The notes beneath the pieces were generated by a model, which made no database searches, had not been told where the DNA came from, and saw nothing but the letters and a program-made list of their open reading frames with translations. From positions 219,497 through 283,496 of the forward strand of contig JAKTNK010000001.1 in NCBI GenBank assembly GCA_029593465.1: 64,000 nucleotides of DNA, in the 5' to 3' direction. The stretch is from Streptococcus suis (GTDB taxonomy: Bacteria; Bacillota; Bacilli; Lactobacillales; Streptococcaceae). Positions 18,367 through 27,608 of the stretch are shown piece by piece. The position numbers were made by a program, and so were the translations under genes. How positions within the stretch are numbered: the stretch's first letter is position 1; every line of letters begins with the position of its first letter.

Positions 18367-20316
18367 TTGGCTAAAAAAGAAATAACGATAACAAATTATG
18401 GCGATGATGCTATTCAAGTATTGGAAGGGTTGGACGCGGTTCGTAAACGTCCCGGAATGTATATCGGTTCAACAGATGCGACAGGTCTTCACCATTTGGT
18501 GTGGGAAATTGTCGATAATGCCGTTGATGAAGCTTTGTCTGGCTTTGGTGATAAAATAGCAGTTGTTCTTAATAAAGATGGTTCGGTCAGCGTCTCTGAT
18601 AGTGGTCGTGGAATGCCTACGGGACAGCATGCTATGGGCATACCAACAGTAGAGGTCATTTTTACCGTTCTTCATGCTGGAGGGAAATTTGGTCAAGGTG
18701 GCTACAAGACCTCAGGAGGATTGCATGGTGTGGGCTCTTCTGTCGTGAATGCCTTGTCATCTTGGCTAGAAGTTGAAATCACGCGAGATGGTGCCGTTTA
18801 CAAACAGCGCTTTGAAAATGGTGGTAAGCCAGTGACAACCCTCAAAAAGATTGGGACAGCCGCTAAGTCAAAGACAGGCACTAAAGTGACCTTTATGCCG
18901 GATGCCAGCATCTTTTCAACGACAGATTTTCGGTTTAATACGATTTCAGAACGTCTCAAAGAATCAGCCTTCTTGCTCAAAAATGTCACTATGACCTTGA
19001 CTGATTTGAGACCAGAAGAACCTATTTACGAAGCGTTCCATTATGAAAATGGTGTCGAGGACTTTGTAGCCTATCTTAACGAGGATAAAGAAACCCTCAC
19101 CCCTGTGATTGCGATTGAAGGGAGCGAGCAAGACTTTCAAGTTGAGATTGCGATGCAATACAACGACGGCTTCTCAGATAATATTCTTTCCTTTGTCAAT
19201 AATGTCCGCACCAAAGATGGTGGTACTCATGAGACTGGTCTCAAAACAGCCATCACAAAGGCCATGAATGACTATGCCCGTAAGACAGGATTGCTCAAAG
19301 AAAAAGATAAAAACTTAGAAGGTTCAGACTATCGGGAAGGTCTATCTGCTGTTTTATCGATTTTGGTTCCAGAAGAACACCTCCAATTTGAGGGGCAAAC
19401 CAAGGACAAGCTAGGGTCTCCTTTGGCTAGACCAGTTGTGGATAGTATTGTTTCAGAAAAGTTAACCTATTTTCTTCTTGAAAATGGTGAAGTGGCATCA
19501 AACCTTATCCGCAAAGCCATTCGTGCCAGAGATGCTCGTGAGGCTGCGCGTAAAGCACGGGACGCCAGTCGAAATGGTAAGAAAAACAAGAAAGATAAAG
19601 GGTTGCTGTCAGGTAAATTAACCCCTGCCCAGTCTAAAAATGCGAAGAAAAATGAGCTTTACTTAGTCGAGGGGGATTCAGCTGGAGGTTCTGCCAAGCA
19701 AGGGCGTGACCGTAAGTTCCAAGCCATCTTACCCCTTAGAGGGAAGGTCTTAAATACTGAAAAAGCTAAAATGACGGACATTCTCAAAAATGAAGAAATT
19801 AATACCATGATTCATACGATTGGTGCAGGAGTGGGTGCTGACTTTAGCTTAGAGGACATCAACTATGATAAGATTATCATCATGACCGATGCCGACACTG
19901 ACGGGGCCCATATCCAAACGCTTCTCTTAACCTTCTTTTATCGTTACATGAGACCGCTCGTTGAAGCAGGACATGTGTATATTGCTTTGCCGCCACTTTA
20001 CAAGATGTCTAAGGGTAAAGGAAAGAAAGAAGTGGTTGAGTATGCTTGGAGCGATGGTGAGTTGGAGGAGTTACGGCAACGGTTTGGGAAGGGGGCAACC
20101 TTGCAGCGTTACAAAGGTCTGGGCGAAATGAACGCCGATCAGCTTTGGGAAACCACCATGAACCCAGAGCAACGAACTCTTATCAAGGTTACCATTGATG
20201 ACCTTGCGCGTGCGGAACGCCGCGTATCAGTTCTGATGGGAGATAAAGCCGCTCCACGTAGGCAGTGGATTGAAGACAATGTCACCTTTACCCTAGAGGA
20301 AAACACAGTGTTTTAA
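18367..20316 (+). CDS. parE: DNA topoisomerase IV subunit B
   Basis: ATPase subunit of topoisomerase IV, which decatenates daughter chromosomes. The start is TTG 18367, preceded by TTTGGAG at 6-7 bases; it gives 649 residues and an N terminus MAKKEITITNY. An earlier TTG at 18355 overlaps the ribosome binding site. GHKL ATPase motifs are GLDAVRKRPGMYIGST and IVDNAVDEALSG at the N terminus and GGLHGVGSSVVNALS near residue 115. The TOPRIM domain contains LVEGDSAGGSAKQGRD, PLRGKVLN and MTDADTDGAHIQ. The region where ParE quinolone substitutions occur looks ordinary. Confidence 0.97.
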   Translation: MAKKEITITNYGDDAIQVLEGLDAVRKRPGMYIGSTDATGLHHLVWEIVDNAVDEALSGFGDKIAVVLNKDGSVSVSDSGRGMPTGQHAMGIPTVEVIFTVLHAGGKFGQGGYKTSGGLHGVGSSVVNALSSWLEVEITRDGAVYKQRFENGGKPVTTLKKIGTAAKSKTGTKVTFMPDASIFSTTDFRFNTISERLKESAFLLKNVTMTLTDLRPEEPIYEAFHYENGVEDFVAYLNEDKETLTPVIAIEGSEQDFQVEIAMQYNDGFSDNILSFVNNVRTKDGGTHETGLKTAITKAMNDYARKTGLLKEKDKNLEGSDYREGLSAVLSILVPEEHLQFEGQTKDKLGSPLARPVVDSIVSEKLTYFLLENGEVASNLIRKAIRARDAREAARKARDASRNGKKNKKDKGLLSGKLTPAQSKNAKKNELYLVEGDSAGGSAKQGRDRKFQAILPLRGKVLNTEKAKMTDILKNEEINTMIHTIGAGVGADFSLEDINYDKIIIMTDADTDGAHIQTLLLTFFYRYMRPLVEAGHVYIALPPLYKMSKGKGKKEVVEYAWSDGELEELRQRFGKGATLQRYKGLGEMNADQLWETTMNPEQRTLIKVTIDDLARAERRVSVLMGDKAAPRRQWIEDNVTFTLEENTVF

Positions 20317-20376
20317 CCCTTTTGGATAGAAAAAGAAGTATTCTTAAGCAAGAATTGTCAAAGAAAAGAGGAGAAG

Positions 20377-20787
20377 ATGGCAGTGATGTTTACTAAAAAA
20401 CAAGCCTTAGAGCAATTGAAAAAAGGCTATTATAAAGCCGATCAACTCTTAAAAGATGATGCTAAAATGGAACCTTTCTTGGAAAAACTAGACAAAAAAC
20501 TAAAATGGGTTCCATTTTTGAGAGAAGAGTTTAAGCTCCTTCCTGTTTTTATCAGTATGGTAAGGAGCTATTGGAAAAGAGACTACACAAGAGTTCCAAG
20601 ACGTACGATATTAGCGATTGTCAGTGCGCTCGTCTATTTTTTATCGCCAATTGACGTTATTCCAGATTGGATTCCTCTCTTAGGTCAGTTAGATGATGCT
20701 TTGGTTATTGCGACTTGTTGGAAGTTGGTGAACGATGATATCGATGACTATCGCCAATGGAAAAAAGAGTCTCAGACCTTAGAGTAA
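20377..20787 (+). CDS. YkvA-like membrane protein (DUF1232)
   Basis: A 136-residue protein whose C-terminal half carries the DUF1232 signature: VPRRTILAIVSALVYFLSPIDVIPDWIPLLG, with the conserved SPIDVIPD near residue 90 and a hydrophobic segment before it. The N-terminal half is charged and helical. The function of the family is not established. It sits between parE and parC and is probably co-transcribed with parE, since its start follows GAGGAGAAG 60 bases after the parE stop. Confidence 0.85.
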   Translation: MAVMFTKKQALEQLKKGYYKADQLLKDDAKMEPFLEKLDKKLKWVPFLREEFKLLPVFISMVRSYWKRDYTRVPRRTILAIVSALVYFLSPIDVIPDWIPLLGQLDDALVIATCWKLVNDDIDDYRQWKKESQTLE

Positions 20788-20961
20788 TAATGCCTCAGGA
20801 TTATATATTATGAAAAACTTGGAAAGGATTGTTTAGTTAGTTTGTATAACTGAATCGGGCTAGGCAAGCTGTTCAAAAGAAAGAACCCTTAAAAAGAAGT
20901 CGTGTTTAGGGATTCTGGTTTGGACCTTGCCCCCTTAAGGCCCTTCTATCTTTAAAAAATT

Positions 20962-23433
20962 ATGTCTAATATTCAAAACATGTCCCTTGAGGACATCATG
21001 GGAGAGCGCTTTGGTCGCTACTCCAAATACATTATTCAAGAGCGGGCTTTGCCAGATATTCGAGATGGGTTGAAGCCAGTGCAGCGCCGTATCCTTTATT
21101 CCATGTATAAAGATGGCAATACTTTCGATAAGGGCTTTCGTAAGTCGGCTAAGTCGGTTGGTAATATCATGGGAAATTATCACCCTCATGGGGATATTTC
21201 GATTTATGATGCCATGGTCCGAATGTCTCAGGACTGGAAAAATCGTGAGATTTTGGTCGAGATGCACGGAAATAATGGTTCCATGGATGGTGATCCACCA
21301 GCCGCTATGCGTTATACCGAAGCAAGATTGTCAGAGATTGCAGGCTACTTACTTCAAGATATTGATAAAAAAACCGTCCCTTGGGCTTGGAACTTCGATG
21401 ATACAGAAAAAGAACCAACGGTCTTACCGGCAGCTTTTCCAAATTTGTTAGTCAATGGTGCAACAGGGATTTCAGCAGGGTATGCGACGGATATTCCACC
21501 GCATAACTTAGCTGAGGTCATTGATGCTGTAGTGCATCTGATTGACCACCCGACAGCCAAGTTGAACAAACTGATGACGTTCCTACCGGGACCAGACTTC
21601 CCAACAGGCGGTATCATCCAAGGGGCTGACGAGATTAAAAAAGCCTACGAAACGGGTAAAGGGCGTGTTGTCGTGCGTTCTCGAACAACCATCGAGAGCT
21701 TAAGAGGTGGTAAAGAGCAAATCGTGGTCACGGAAATTCCTTATGAAGTTAATAAGGCTGTTTTAGTGAAAAAGATTGATGATATTCGTGTTAACAATAA
21801 GGTTCCAGGGATTTCAGAAGTCAGAGATGAGTCCGATAGAGAAGGTTTGCGAATTGCTATTGAGTTGAAAAAAGATGCAGATGCGCACACCATCTTGAAT
21901 TACCTCTTCAAATATACTGATTTACAAATCAATTACAATTTCAATATGGTCGCTATCGACCATTATACACCGAAGCAAGTCGGCCTTCAGAAAATCCTTT
22001 CAAGCTATATTGCCCATCGTCGTGACGTCATTGTGGCACGTTCGCAATTTGATAAAGACAGGGCTGAGAAGCGCTTGCACGTTGTGGAGGGATTGATTCG
22101 TGTAATTTCAATTCTCGATGACGTTATCGCCTTGATACGTGCTTCTGATAATAAATCAGACGCTAAAGAAAATCTCAAAGTCAGCTATGACTTTTCAGAG
22201 GCGCAAGCAGAGGCAATTGTGACCTTGCAGCTTTACCGTTTGACCAATACCGACATTGTAACGCTTCAAAAAGAAGAAGAGGATTTACGACATCAGATTG
22301 CTACTTTAGAAGCCATTATTGGCGATGAACGAACCATGTACAATGTGATGAAGCGTGAATTACGTGAGATTAAAAAACGATTTGGTACACCACGTCGTTC
22401 GGATTTGGAAGCTAAAGCAGAAACGATTGAGATTGACACCGCCAGTCTGATTGTTGCAGAAGAAACCTTTGTCAGTGTCACACGTAGCGGCTACATTAAA
22501 CGTACCAGCCCAAGGTCTTTCAATGCATCAACCGTAGCAGAGCTGGGTAAACGTGATGATGATGAGCTGGTCTTTTATGCCCAAGCCCAAACAACGCAAC
22601 ATTTACTGATATTTACCAACAAAGGTAATGCGATTTATCGCCCTGTCCATGAATTGGCAGATATTCGTTGGAAAGACATTGGAGAACATTTGTCACAACA
22701 TATCACAACCCTGACGCCAGATGAAAACGTTATCTATGCTGATCTTTTAGATGATTTTGAGACAGGTGTTTACATGGTAGCAACTCGTGATGGTCAAATC
22801 AAACAACTGGAACGTAAGGAACTCTCACCATGGCGGACCTATCGTACTAAGGCACTCAAGTTTGCCAAACTGAAAAATGACGACGATGAGATTGTTACGG
22901 TTAGTCCAATACAGCTAGAAGAGATTATGGTTGTCACACACAGAGGCTATGCCTTACGTTTTAGTAGCGAAGAGGTTCCCGTTCTGGGGCTCAAAGCTGC
23001 TGGTGTGAAAGCGATTAACTTAAAAGATGACGATAAGGTTCAGAGTGTCTTTTTGGCAAATCATTCTAGCTTTTACGTTCTAACCCAAAGAGGCAGTCTC
23101 AAACGCATGAAAACAGCCGATATTCCTCTAAGTCGGCGAGCGGGACGAGGCTTACAAGTGCTTCGTGAGCTGAAAACGAAGCCTCATCGCGTTTTCCAAG
23201 CAGCCCCTGTTGCCTTCTCTGAAGTTAGCGGTGAAACAGATTTATTCACAACGCCGTCAGCAAATCCCTTGATGGAGTTGGAAATTACCTCAAACACAGG
23301 TGAGGTCAAAATGATTGATTTAGCCAATCTCTCCCTCTCAGAGCGAACCAGTAACGGCTCTTTTGTAACTGACACGATTGCTGAGACAGGCGTCTTGTCA
23401 GCTAGACTGAAGCGACCTGAAACGCTATTCTAA
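20962..23433 (+). CDS. parC: DNA topoisomerase IV subunit A, with Ile at position 79
   Basis: DNA-cleaving subunit of topoisomerase IV. The 823-residue length matches streptococcal ParC. The winged-helix breakage domain carries the catalytic Tyr in AAMRYTEARLSE near residue 118, followed by a coiled coil and a C-terminal beta-pinwheel. The quinolone-determining region reads HPHGDISIYDAM: codon 79 is ATT (Ile, 21196-21198), where streptococcal ParC normally has Ser79; Asp83 is intact. No convincing Shine-Dalgarno sequence lies before ATG 20962, which follows an A/T-rich stretch. The start is supported by the family N terminus MSNIQNMSLEDIMGERFGRY. Confidence 0.97.
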   Translation: MSNIQNMSLEDIMGERFGRYSKYIIQERALPDIRDGLKPVQRRILYSMYKDGNTFDKGFRKSAKSVGNIMGNYHPHGDISIYDAMVRMSQDWKNREILVEMHGNNGSMDGDPPAAMRYTEARLSEIAGYLLQDIDKKTVPWAWNFDDTEKEPTVLPAAFPNLLVNGATGISAGYATDIPPHNLAEVIDAVVHLIDHPTAKLNKLMTFLPGPDFPTGGIIQGADEIKKAYETGKGRVVVRSRTTIESLRGGKEQIVVTEIPYEVNKAVLVKKIDDIRVNNKVPGISEVRDESDREGLRIAIELKKDADAHTILNYLFKYTDLQINYNFNMVAIDHYTPKQVGLQKILSSYIAHRRDVIVARSQFDKDRAEKRLHVVEGLIRVISILDDVIALIRASDNKSDAKENLKVSYDFSEAQAEAIVTLQLYRLTNTDIVTLQKEEEDLRHQIATLEAIIGDERTMYNVMKRELREIKKRFGTPRRSDLEAKAETIEIDTASLIVAEETFVSVTRSGYIKRTSPRSFNASTVAELGKRDDDELVFYAQAQTTQHLLIFTNKGNAIYRPVHELADIRWKDIGEHLSQHITTLTPDENVIYADLLDDFETGVYMVATRDGQIKQLERKELSPWRTYRTKALKFAKLKNDDDEIVTVSPIQLEEIMVVTHRGYALRFSSEEVPVLGLKAAGVKAINLKDDDKVQSVFLANHSSFYVLTQRGSLKRMKTADIPLSRRAGRGLQVLRELKTKPHRVFQAAPVAFSEVSGETDLFTTPSANPLMELEITSNTGEVKMIDLANLSLSERTSNGSFVTDTIAETGVLSARLKRPETLF

Positions 23434-23513
23434 GAGTGTTGCTCTTGTTAAGGAATGACAACTCTTATCATCTTATTTTGACTTGTCGGTCAGAAACACT
23501 GATATTGTTCGAA

Positions 23514-23539
23514 CATAGGGTGGTGTTAGCCACCCTATG
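23514..23539 (+). terminator. Hairpin after parC
   Basis: CATAGGGTGG (23514-23523) pairs perfectly with CCACCCTATG (23530-23539). No T run follows directly, so termination is likely but not certain. Confidence 0.6.
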
Positions 23540-23567
23540 ATTAAGCTTTAAACTAGAAGATGTTTTT

Positions 23568-23582
23568 AATTATCAGAATTTT
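23568..23582 (+). promoter_or_regulatory. Candidate CodY box upstream of ilvE
   Basis: AATTATCAGAATTTT matches 12 of 15 positions of the CodY consensus AATTTTCWGAAAATT. It lies 10 bases upstream of the ilvE -35. CodY senses branched-chain amino acids, which fits this gene. Confidence 0.6.
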
Positions 23583-23592
23583 AAATAAAACA

Positions 23593-23621
23593 TTGAAAAG
23601 AACGTCAAAATGAGATATACT
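23593..23621 (+). promoter_or_regulatory. Promoter of ilvE
   Basis: TTGAAA (23593-23598) and TATACT (23616-23621) with a 17-base spacer, 33 bases before the ilvE ATG. Confidence 0.85.
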
Positions 23622-23654
23622 AGACAACAACCAAATAAAGAAAAGAGGTCTCCT

Positions 23655-24680
23655 ATGGCAGTAGAGTTAGATTGGGAAAATTTAGGTTTCGCTTATCACA
23701 AATTACCATTTCGTTACATCTCACGTTTTAAAGATGGCAAATGGGATGAGGGTGAATTAACTGATAAAGCAACTCTAGACCTATCTGAATGTTCACCAGC
23801 ACTTCACTATGGACAACAGGCTTTTGAAGGCTTAAAAGCTTACCGTACAAAGGATGGTAGTATTCAACTATTCCGTCCAGATCAAAATGCGGAACGCTTG
23901 CAAAGAACAGCCGATCGTCTATTGATGGAGAAAGTTCCTACAGAAAAATTTATCGAGGCTTGTAAAGCAGTTGTTCGAGCAAACCACGAGTATGTTCCAC
24001 CGTATGGTACAGGAGGTACACTTTACCTTCGTCCACTTTTACTTGGAGTTGGTGATATTATCGGTGTTCGCCCTGCAGAGGAGTACATTTTTACCGTCTT
24101 TGCCATGCCAGTAGGTTCTTACTTCAAGGGAGGCTTGACTCCAACTAACTTTATTGTATCTGAAGATTTTGACCGTGCTGCTCCATATGGAACAGGTGCT
24201 GCCAAAGTTGGTGGTAACTATGCAGGTAGTCTTCTTCCTGGTAAGAAAGCTAAAGAAGCAGGCTTCTCAGATGTTATCTATCTTGATCCAGCTACTCATT
24301 CCAAGATTGAAGAAGTTGGTGCTGCAAACTTCTTTGGTATCACTGCTGATAATCAGCTCGTGACGCCGTTAAGCCCTTCAATTCTACCATCAATCACCAA
24401 ATACTCACTTCTAGAATTGGCTGAGACACGCCTTGGCTTGACAGTCGTTGAAGGCGATGTTCCAATTGATGACTTGGATCGCTTTGTTGAAGCAGGAGCT
24501 TGTGGAACAGCAGCTGTTATTTCTCCAATTGGCGGAATTCAATACAAAGGGAAACTACATGTCTTCTATAGTGAAACAGAGGTTGGACCAGTTACACGTC
24601 GCTTATACGATGAGCTAGTTGGTATCCAATTCGGTGACGTTGAAGCTCCAGAAGGCTGGGTTGTCAAAGTTGATTTGTAA
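23655..24680 (+). CDS. ilvE: Branched-chain amino acid aminotransferase
   Basis: PLP enzyme that exchanges amino groups between Leu, Ile or Val and 2-oxoglutarate. ATG 23655 follows AGAGGT and gives 341 residues; an upstream ATG at 23610 overlaps the promoter. The fold-IV catalytic Lys is in GGNYAGSLLPGKKAKEAG near residue 200, and EVGAANFFGI and GTAAVISPIGGI match the PLP-binding segments. A strong promoter and a CodY-like box precede it. The downstream terminator separates it from the DUF2969 gene. Confidence 0.95.
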   Translation: MAVELDWENLGFAYHKLPFRYISRFKDGKWDEGELTDKATLDLSECSPALHYGQQAFEGLKAYRTKDGSIQLFRPDQNAERLQRTADRLLMEKVPTEKFIEACKAVVRANHEYVPPYGTGGTLYLRPLLLGVGDIIGVRPAEEYIFTVFAMPVGSYFKGGLTPTNFIVSEDFDRAAPYGTGAAKVGGNYAGSLLPGKKAKEAGFSDVIYLDPATHSKIEEVGAANFFGITADNQLVTPLSPSILPSITKYSLLELAETRLGLTVVEGDVPIDDLDRFVEAGACGTAAVISPIGGIQYKGKLHVFYSETEVGPVTRRLYDELVGIQFGDVEAPEGWVVKVDL

Positions 24681-24694
24681 AATTTATCGCTAAT

Positions 24695-24724
24695 AAAGAC
24701 ACTTGCAGTCTTGCAAGGTCTTTT
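24695..24724 (+). terminator. Terminator after ilvE
   Basis: AAAGAC-A-CTTGCA (24695-24707) pairs with TGCAAG-G-TCTTT, followed by TTT and more T-rich sequence. Confidence 0.85.
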
Positions 24725-24799
24725 ATTTTTCGGTAAAATAAACTCTAGCAAGATAAGGAGATAACGACAGCTTATTATCAAAGCAGTCAGGTATTAGTA

Positions 24800-25030
24800 A
24801 TGGGTAAAAAGGAAAAGAAAATCGAAATCCAAGTAAAGGATGCCGCAGTAGTGATTCATCATCAAGAGGTCGAAGGCTACCAATTGCAAGTCGGTAAAAA
24901 AGTGATTGGCGAAATTGCGGAAGTTGATGGTAAATTTGTAATAGTGGATAAGGGTTCCGTTTCTGAATTTCATAAATCACTCGATAGTGCGGTTCAATCG
25001 ATTATTGCAAATTATAATTTAAACCATTAA
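24800..25030 (+). CDS. DUF2969 family small protein
   Basis: A 76-residue soluble protein starting MGKKEKKIEIQVKDAAV and ending SAVQSIIANYNLNH, matching the DUF2969 family of lactobacilli and streptococci. It has a basic N terminus and a beta-rich centre with no membrane segment. Its function is unknown. No strong Shine-Dalgarno sequence precedes the ATG. It lies between ilvE and a tRNA-Tyr gene. Confidence 0.75.
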   Translation: MGKKEKKIEIQVKDAAVVIHHQEVEGYQLQVGKKVIGEIAEVDGKFVIVDKGSVSEFHKSLDSAVQSIIANYNLNH

Positions 25031-25088
25031 AAATAGGTAAACCTCTTGCGGCTTAACAAAAACTATGTTAAAATAGTTTTTGTTGTTT

Positions 25089-25169
25089 GGAGAGATAGCG
25101 AAGTGGCTAAACGCGGCGGACTGTAAATCCGCTCCTTCGGGTTCGGGGGTTCGAATCCCTCTCTCTCCA
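25089..25169 (+). tRNA. tRNA-Tyr (GTA)
   Basis: An 81-base gene with a long variable arm. The acceptor GGAGAGA pairs with TCTCTCC at 25162-25168, the discriminator is A, the anticodon is GTA in CTGTAAA, and the T-loop is GGTTCGAATCC. No CCA is encoded. Confidence 0.97.
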
Positions 25170-25206
25170 TGAGATAGGATATAAAGGACAGAAATCCGTA
25201 TAAAAA

Positions 25207-25255
25207 TAGGAAACTGACGAAGTGTGCCCAACACACAAGGAAGTTTATCTTTTTT
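25207..25255 (+). terminator. Terminator-like hairpin between tRNA genes
   Basis: AAACT and GTGTG pair with CACAC and AGTTT around a short loop, followed by ATCTTTTTT. Confidence 0.65.
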
Positions 25256-25314
25256 ACTAGGATTTTAGTCTGTGTTCAACTCGAAAAGAATAGTATTCTA
25301 TTCAGTTATTCAAT

Positions 25315-25386
25315 TGGGGTATCGCCAAGCGGTAAGGCAAGGGACTTTGACTCCCTCATGCGTTGGTTCGAATCCAGCTACCCCAG
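25315..25386 (+). tRNA. tRNA-Gln (TTG)
   Basis: A 72-base gene. The acceptor TGGGGTA pairs with TACCCCA (25379-25385), the discriminator is G, the anticodon TTG lies in ACTTTGACT, and the T-loop is GGTTCGAATCC. No CCA is encoded. Confidence 0.97.
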
Positions 25387-25508
25387 TCATGGTATGTGGC
25401 AAAGCCTAATTGTCTTAGCGATCAGTTGTGCCCTTGCGAGTTACCTTGAGAAAATATATTGGTACCAAGAGTCAGAATAGGCTGATTCTTGTTGGAGGAT
25501 TTTTTAGA

Positions 25509-26714
25509 ATGAATGAATTTGAAGATTTGCTAAACAGTGTTAGCGAAGTTAACCCTGGTGATGTTGTCACTGCAGAAGTTTTGACAGTTGATAACGGTCA
25601 AGCAAACCTTGTCATCGAAGGAACTGGCGTTGAAGCTGTTCTTACTCTTCGTGAATTGACAAATGACCGTGAAGCAGATATCAACGATCTTGTTAAAGCT
25701 GGCGATACACTTGAAGTACTTGTTCTTCGTCAAGTAGTAGGTAAAGATACTGATACAGTAACTTTCCTAGTATCTAAAAAACGCTTGGAAGCTCGCAAAG
25801 CATGGGATAAACTTGTTGGTCGTGAAGATGAAGTCGTAACCGTTAAAGGAACTCGTGCTGTTAAAGGAGGTCTTTCAGTAGAATTTGAAGGTCTTCGTGG
25901 TTTTATCCCTGCTTCAATGATCGATACTCGTTTTGTTCGTAATACTGAGCAATTTGTCGGTCAAGAATTTGATGCTAAGATTAAAGAAGTTGATCCAGCA
26001 GAAAACCGTTTCATCTTATCACGTCGTGATGTTGTTGAAGCAGAAGCAGCTGAAGCACGTAAAGAAATCTTCTCACAAATTGAAGAAGGTTCAGTAGTTA
26101 CTGGTAAGGTTGCTCGTTTAACAAGTTTTGGTGCCTTTATCGACCTTGGTGGTGTTGATGGACTTGTTCACGTAACTGAATTGTCACATGAACGCAATGC
26201 TTCACCAAAATCTGTTGTTTCAGTTGGTGAAGACGTTGAAGTTAAAGTTCTTTCTATCGACGAAGAAGCAGGTCGTGTGTCACTATCGCTTAAAGCTACA
26301 ACACCTGGTCCTTGGGATGGTGTGGATCAAAAATTAGCCAAAGGTGATGTGATTGAAGGTAAAGTAAAACGCCTTACAGATTTCGGTGCCTTTGTAGAAG
26401 TGCTTCCTGGCATTGATGGACTTGTTCACATCTCACAAATTTCACACAAGCGTGTTGAAAATCCAAAAGATGTTCTTTCAGTTGGTCAAGATGTAACTGT
26501 TAAAGTTCTTGACGTTGATTCATCAGCAGAACGTGTATCCCTTTCAATCAAAGCTCTGGAAGAGCGTCCAGATCAAGCTGAAGGTGATAACAACGGTGAG
26601 AAACGTCAATCACGTCCACGTCGTCCAAAACGTGAAGCAAAACGTGATTATGAATTGCCAGAAACACAAACTGGTTTCTCAATGGCTGACCTTTTCGGTG
26701 ACATTGAATTATAA
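25509..26714 (+). CDS. rpsA: 30S ribosomal protein S1 (four-domain type)
   Basis: RNA-binding S1 protein of 401 residues with four S1 domains at about 15-90, 105-175, 190-262 and 275-348. Domains 3 and 4 show the classic motifs [23 protein letters not shown] and [25 protein letters not shown] basic Arg-rich linker ([11 protein letters not shown]) and the acidic end [10 protein letters not shown] follow. ATG 25509 lies after TTGGAGGATTTTTTAGA; a longer frame from 25428 is not supported. Low-GC Gram-positive S1 proteins are shorter than the six-domain E. coli protein, so this length is normal. Confidence 0.94.
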   Translation: MNEFEDLLNSVSEVNPGDVVTAEVLTVDNGQANLVIEGTGVEAVLTLRELTNDREADINDLVKAGDTLEVLVLRQVVGKDTDTVTFLVSKKRLEARKAWDKLVGREDEVVTVKGTRAVKGGLSVEFEGLRGFIPASMIDTRFVRNTEQFVGQEFDAKIKEVDPAENRFILSRRDVVEAEAAEARKEIFSQIEEGSVVTGKVARLTSFGAFIDLGGVDGLVHVTELSHERNASPKSVVSVGEDVEVKVLSIDEEAGRVSLSLKATTPGPWDGVDQKLAKGDVIEGKVKRLTDFGAFVEVLPGIDGLVHISQISHKRVENPKDVLSVGQDVTVKVLDVDSSAERVSLSIKALEERPDQAEGDNNGEKRQSRPRRPKREAKRDYELPETQTGFSMADLFGDIEL

Positions 26715-26725
26715 TCAAAAAGCGT

Positions 26726-26752
26726 AAAAAGCTTGCCTGGCAAGCTTTTTAT
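26726..26752 (+). terminator. Terminator after rpsA
   Basis: AAAAAGCTTGCC pairs with GGCAAGCTTTTT around a minimal loop, giving a classic A-stem-T terminator. Confidence 0.93.
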
Positions 26753-26779
26753 TGACCTGAGTGATAGAGCTCAGGTTAG

Positions 26780-26851
26780 CCACCTTTAGTGTAATGGATA
26801 TCACGTAAGATTCCGGTTCTTGAGATGGGGGTTCGATTCCCTCAAGGTGGA
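26780..26851 (+). tRNA. tRNA-Arg (CCG)
   Basis: A 72-base gene. The acceptor CCACCTT pairs with AAGGTGG (26844-26850), the discriminator is A, and the anticodon loop TTCCGGT gives anticodon CCG. The T-loop is GGTTCGATTCC. No CCA is encoded. Confidence 0.93.
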
Positions 26852-26913
26852 TAAAAATAAGGGTGGTTGATATATTGAATTATCTTCTCATCTTTGAGGA
26901 TTTGAGACTGAGA

Positions 26914-26957
26914 AAACACTTCTGTTACCTTCTAGATAGTCAGTAACAGGAGTGTTT
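26914..26957 (+). terminator. Terminator after tRNA-Arg
   Basis: AAAACACTTCTGTTAC pairs with GTAACAGGAGTGTTTT with one G-T pair, followed by T. Confidence 0.85.
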
Positions 26958-27136
26958 TTGTAATCAAAAAATGATTTGATAAAAGTAGCATTCGTTTGCA
27001 GTGGACGTCTCTATTTTGGAGCTAATTTTCAGATTGAAACACTGTCTTGTTTAGGAGATATCTAGTTAGCACATTACTATTATGATTGAATAGAGAATAT
27101 CAAAGTAGTATAATAAAGAGTAAGGAGGAGGAGACT

Positions 27137-27343
27137 ATGCTTACAAATAGAGTTAAAATTTGGGGTGCCTTATGTATTGCCTACATCATAGTTGGTATTT
27201 ATTTTATGGCAACAGATGTTTCTATTTTGGGTCAATTTATATTAATTGCAACAGGCATAGGTGCATTCTTTACGCCTTTATTTTATTATTTGTTCCTAGG
27301 GATTATTCTATTCTGTGGTTTAAAAATGGCACTAGATGATTGA
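27137..27343 (+). CDS. Small two-segment membrane protein, unknown
   Basis: A 68-residue hydrophobic protein starting at ATG 27137 after a very strong AAGGAGGAGG. It has two predicted membrane helices, at about residues 7-27 and 34-62, and an acidic tail ending ALDD. A longer in-frame start at 27086 lacks a ribosome binding site. I do not recognise the family. It has its own terminator and is probably monocistronic. Confidence 0.65.
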   Translation: MLTNRVKIWGALCIAYIIVGIYFMATDVSILGQFILIATGIGAFFTPLFYYLFLGIILFCGLKMALDD

Positions 27344-27352
27344 AGTTTCAAG

Positions 27353-27374
27353 AACACCTTAAAGGTGTTTTTTA
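27353..27374 (+). terminator. Terminator after small membrane protein
   Basis: AACACCTT (27353-27360) pairs with AAGGTGTT, followed by a T run. Confidence 0.88.
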
Positions 27375-27397
27375 ATTGGGTTAAAAAGGAGGTAGCT

Positions 27398-27607
27398 ATG
27401 TCATCAGAAACTCCTTTAGGGAGTATGTTTATTGAACTTGGGCTAGAGACATCCTAGTTTGCAAGTAATGGTAACGCTGCTAAACGCGCCGTTAATTGTT
27501 TTAAAGCCGAAACAAAAGCGTTGGATACGGTCCTCCGTGGGAACGGAAAAAATGTTGATTTGCTTAGTGCGAGAAGTAGAGTGTTAAAACAAGTCATAGA
27601 AGTGTAA
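27398..27607 (+). pseudogene. Phage tail tape-measure protein N-terminal remnant
   Basis: ATG 27398 follows AAAAAGGAGG and reads MSSETPLGSMFIELGLETS, then TAG at 27455-27457. The same frame stays open to 27607 with KRAVNCFKAETKALDTVLRGN and NVDLLSARSRVLKQ. These are the features of the first ~70 residues of tail tape-measure or minor structural proteins of streptococcal phages. No other phage gene adjoins it, so it is an isolated prophage scar with a nonsense codon, cut off after residue ~69. Identification is by pattern memory only. Confidence 0.65.
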
Positions 27608-27608
27608 G

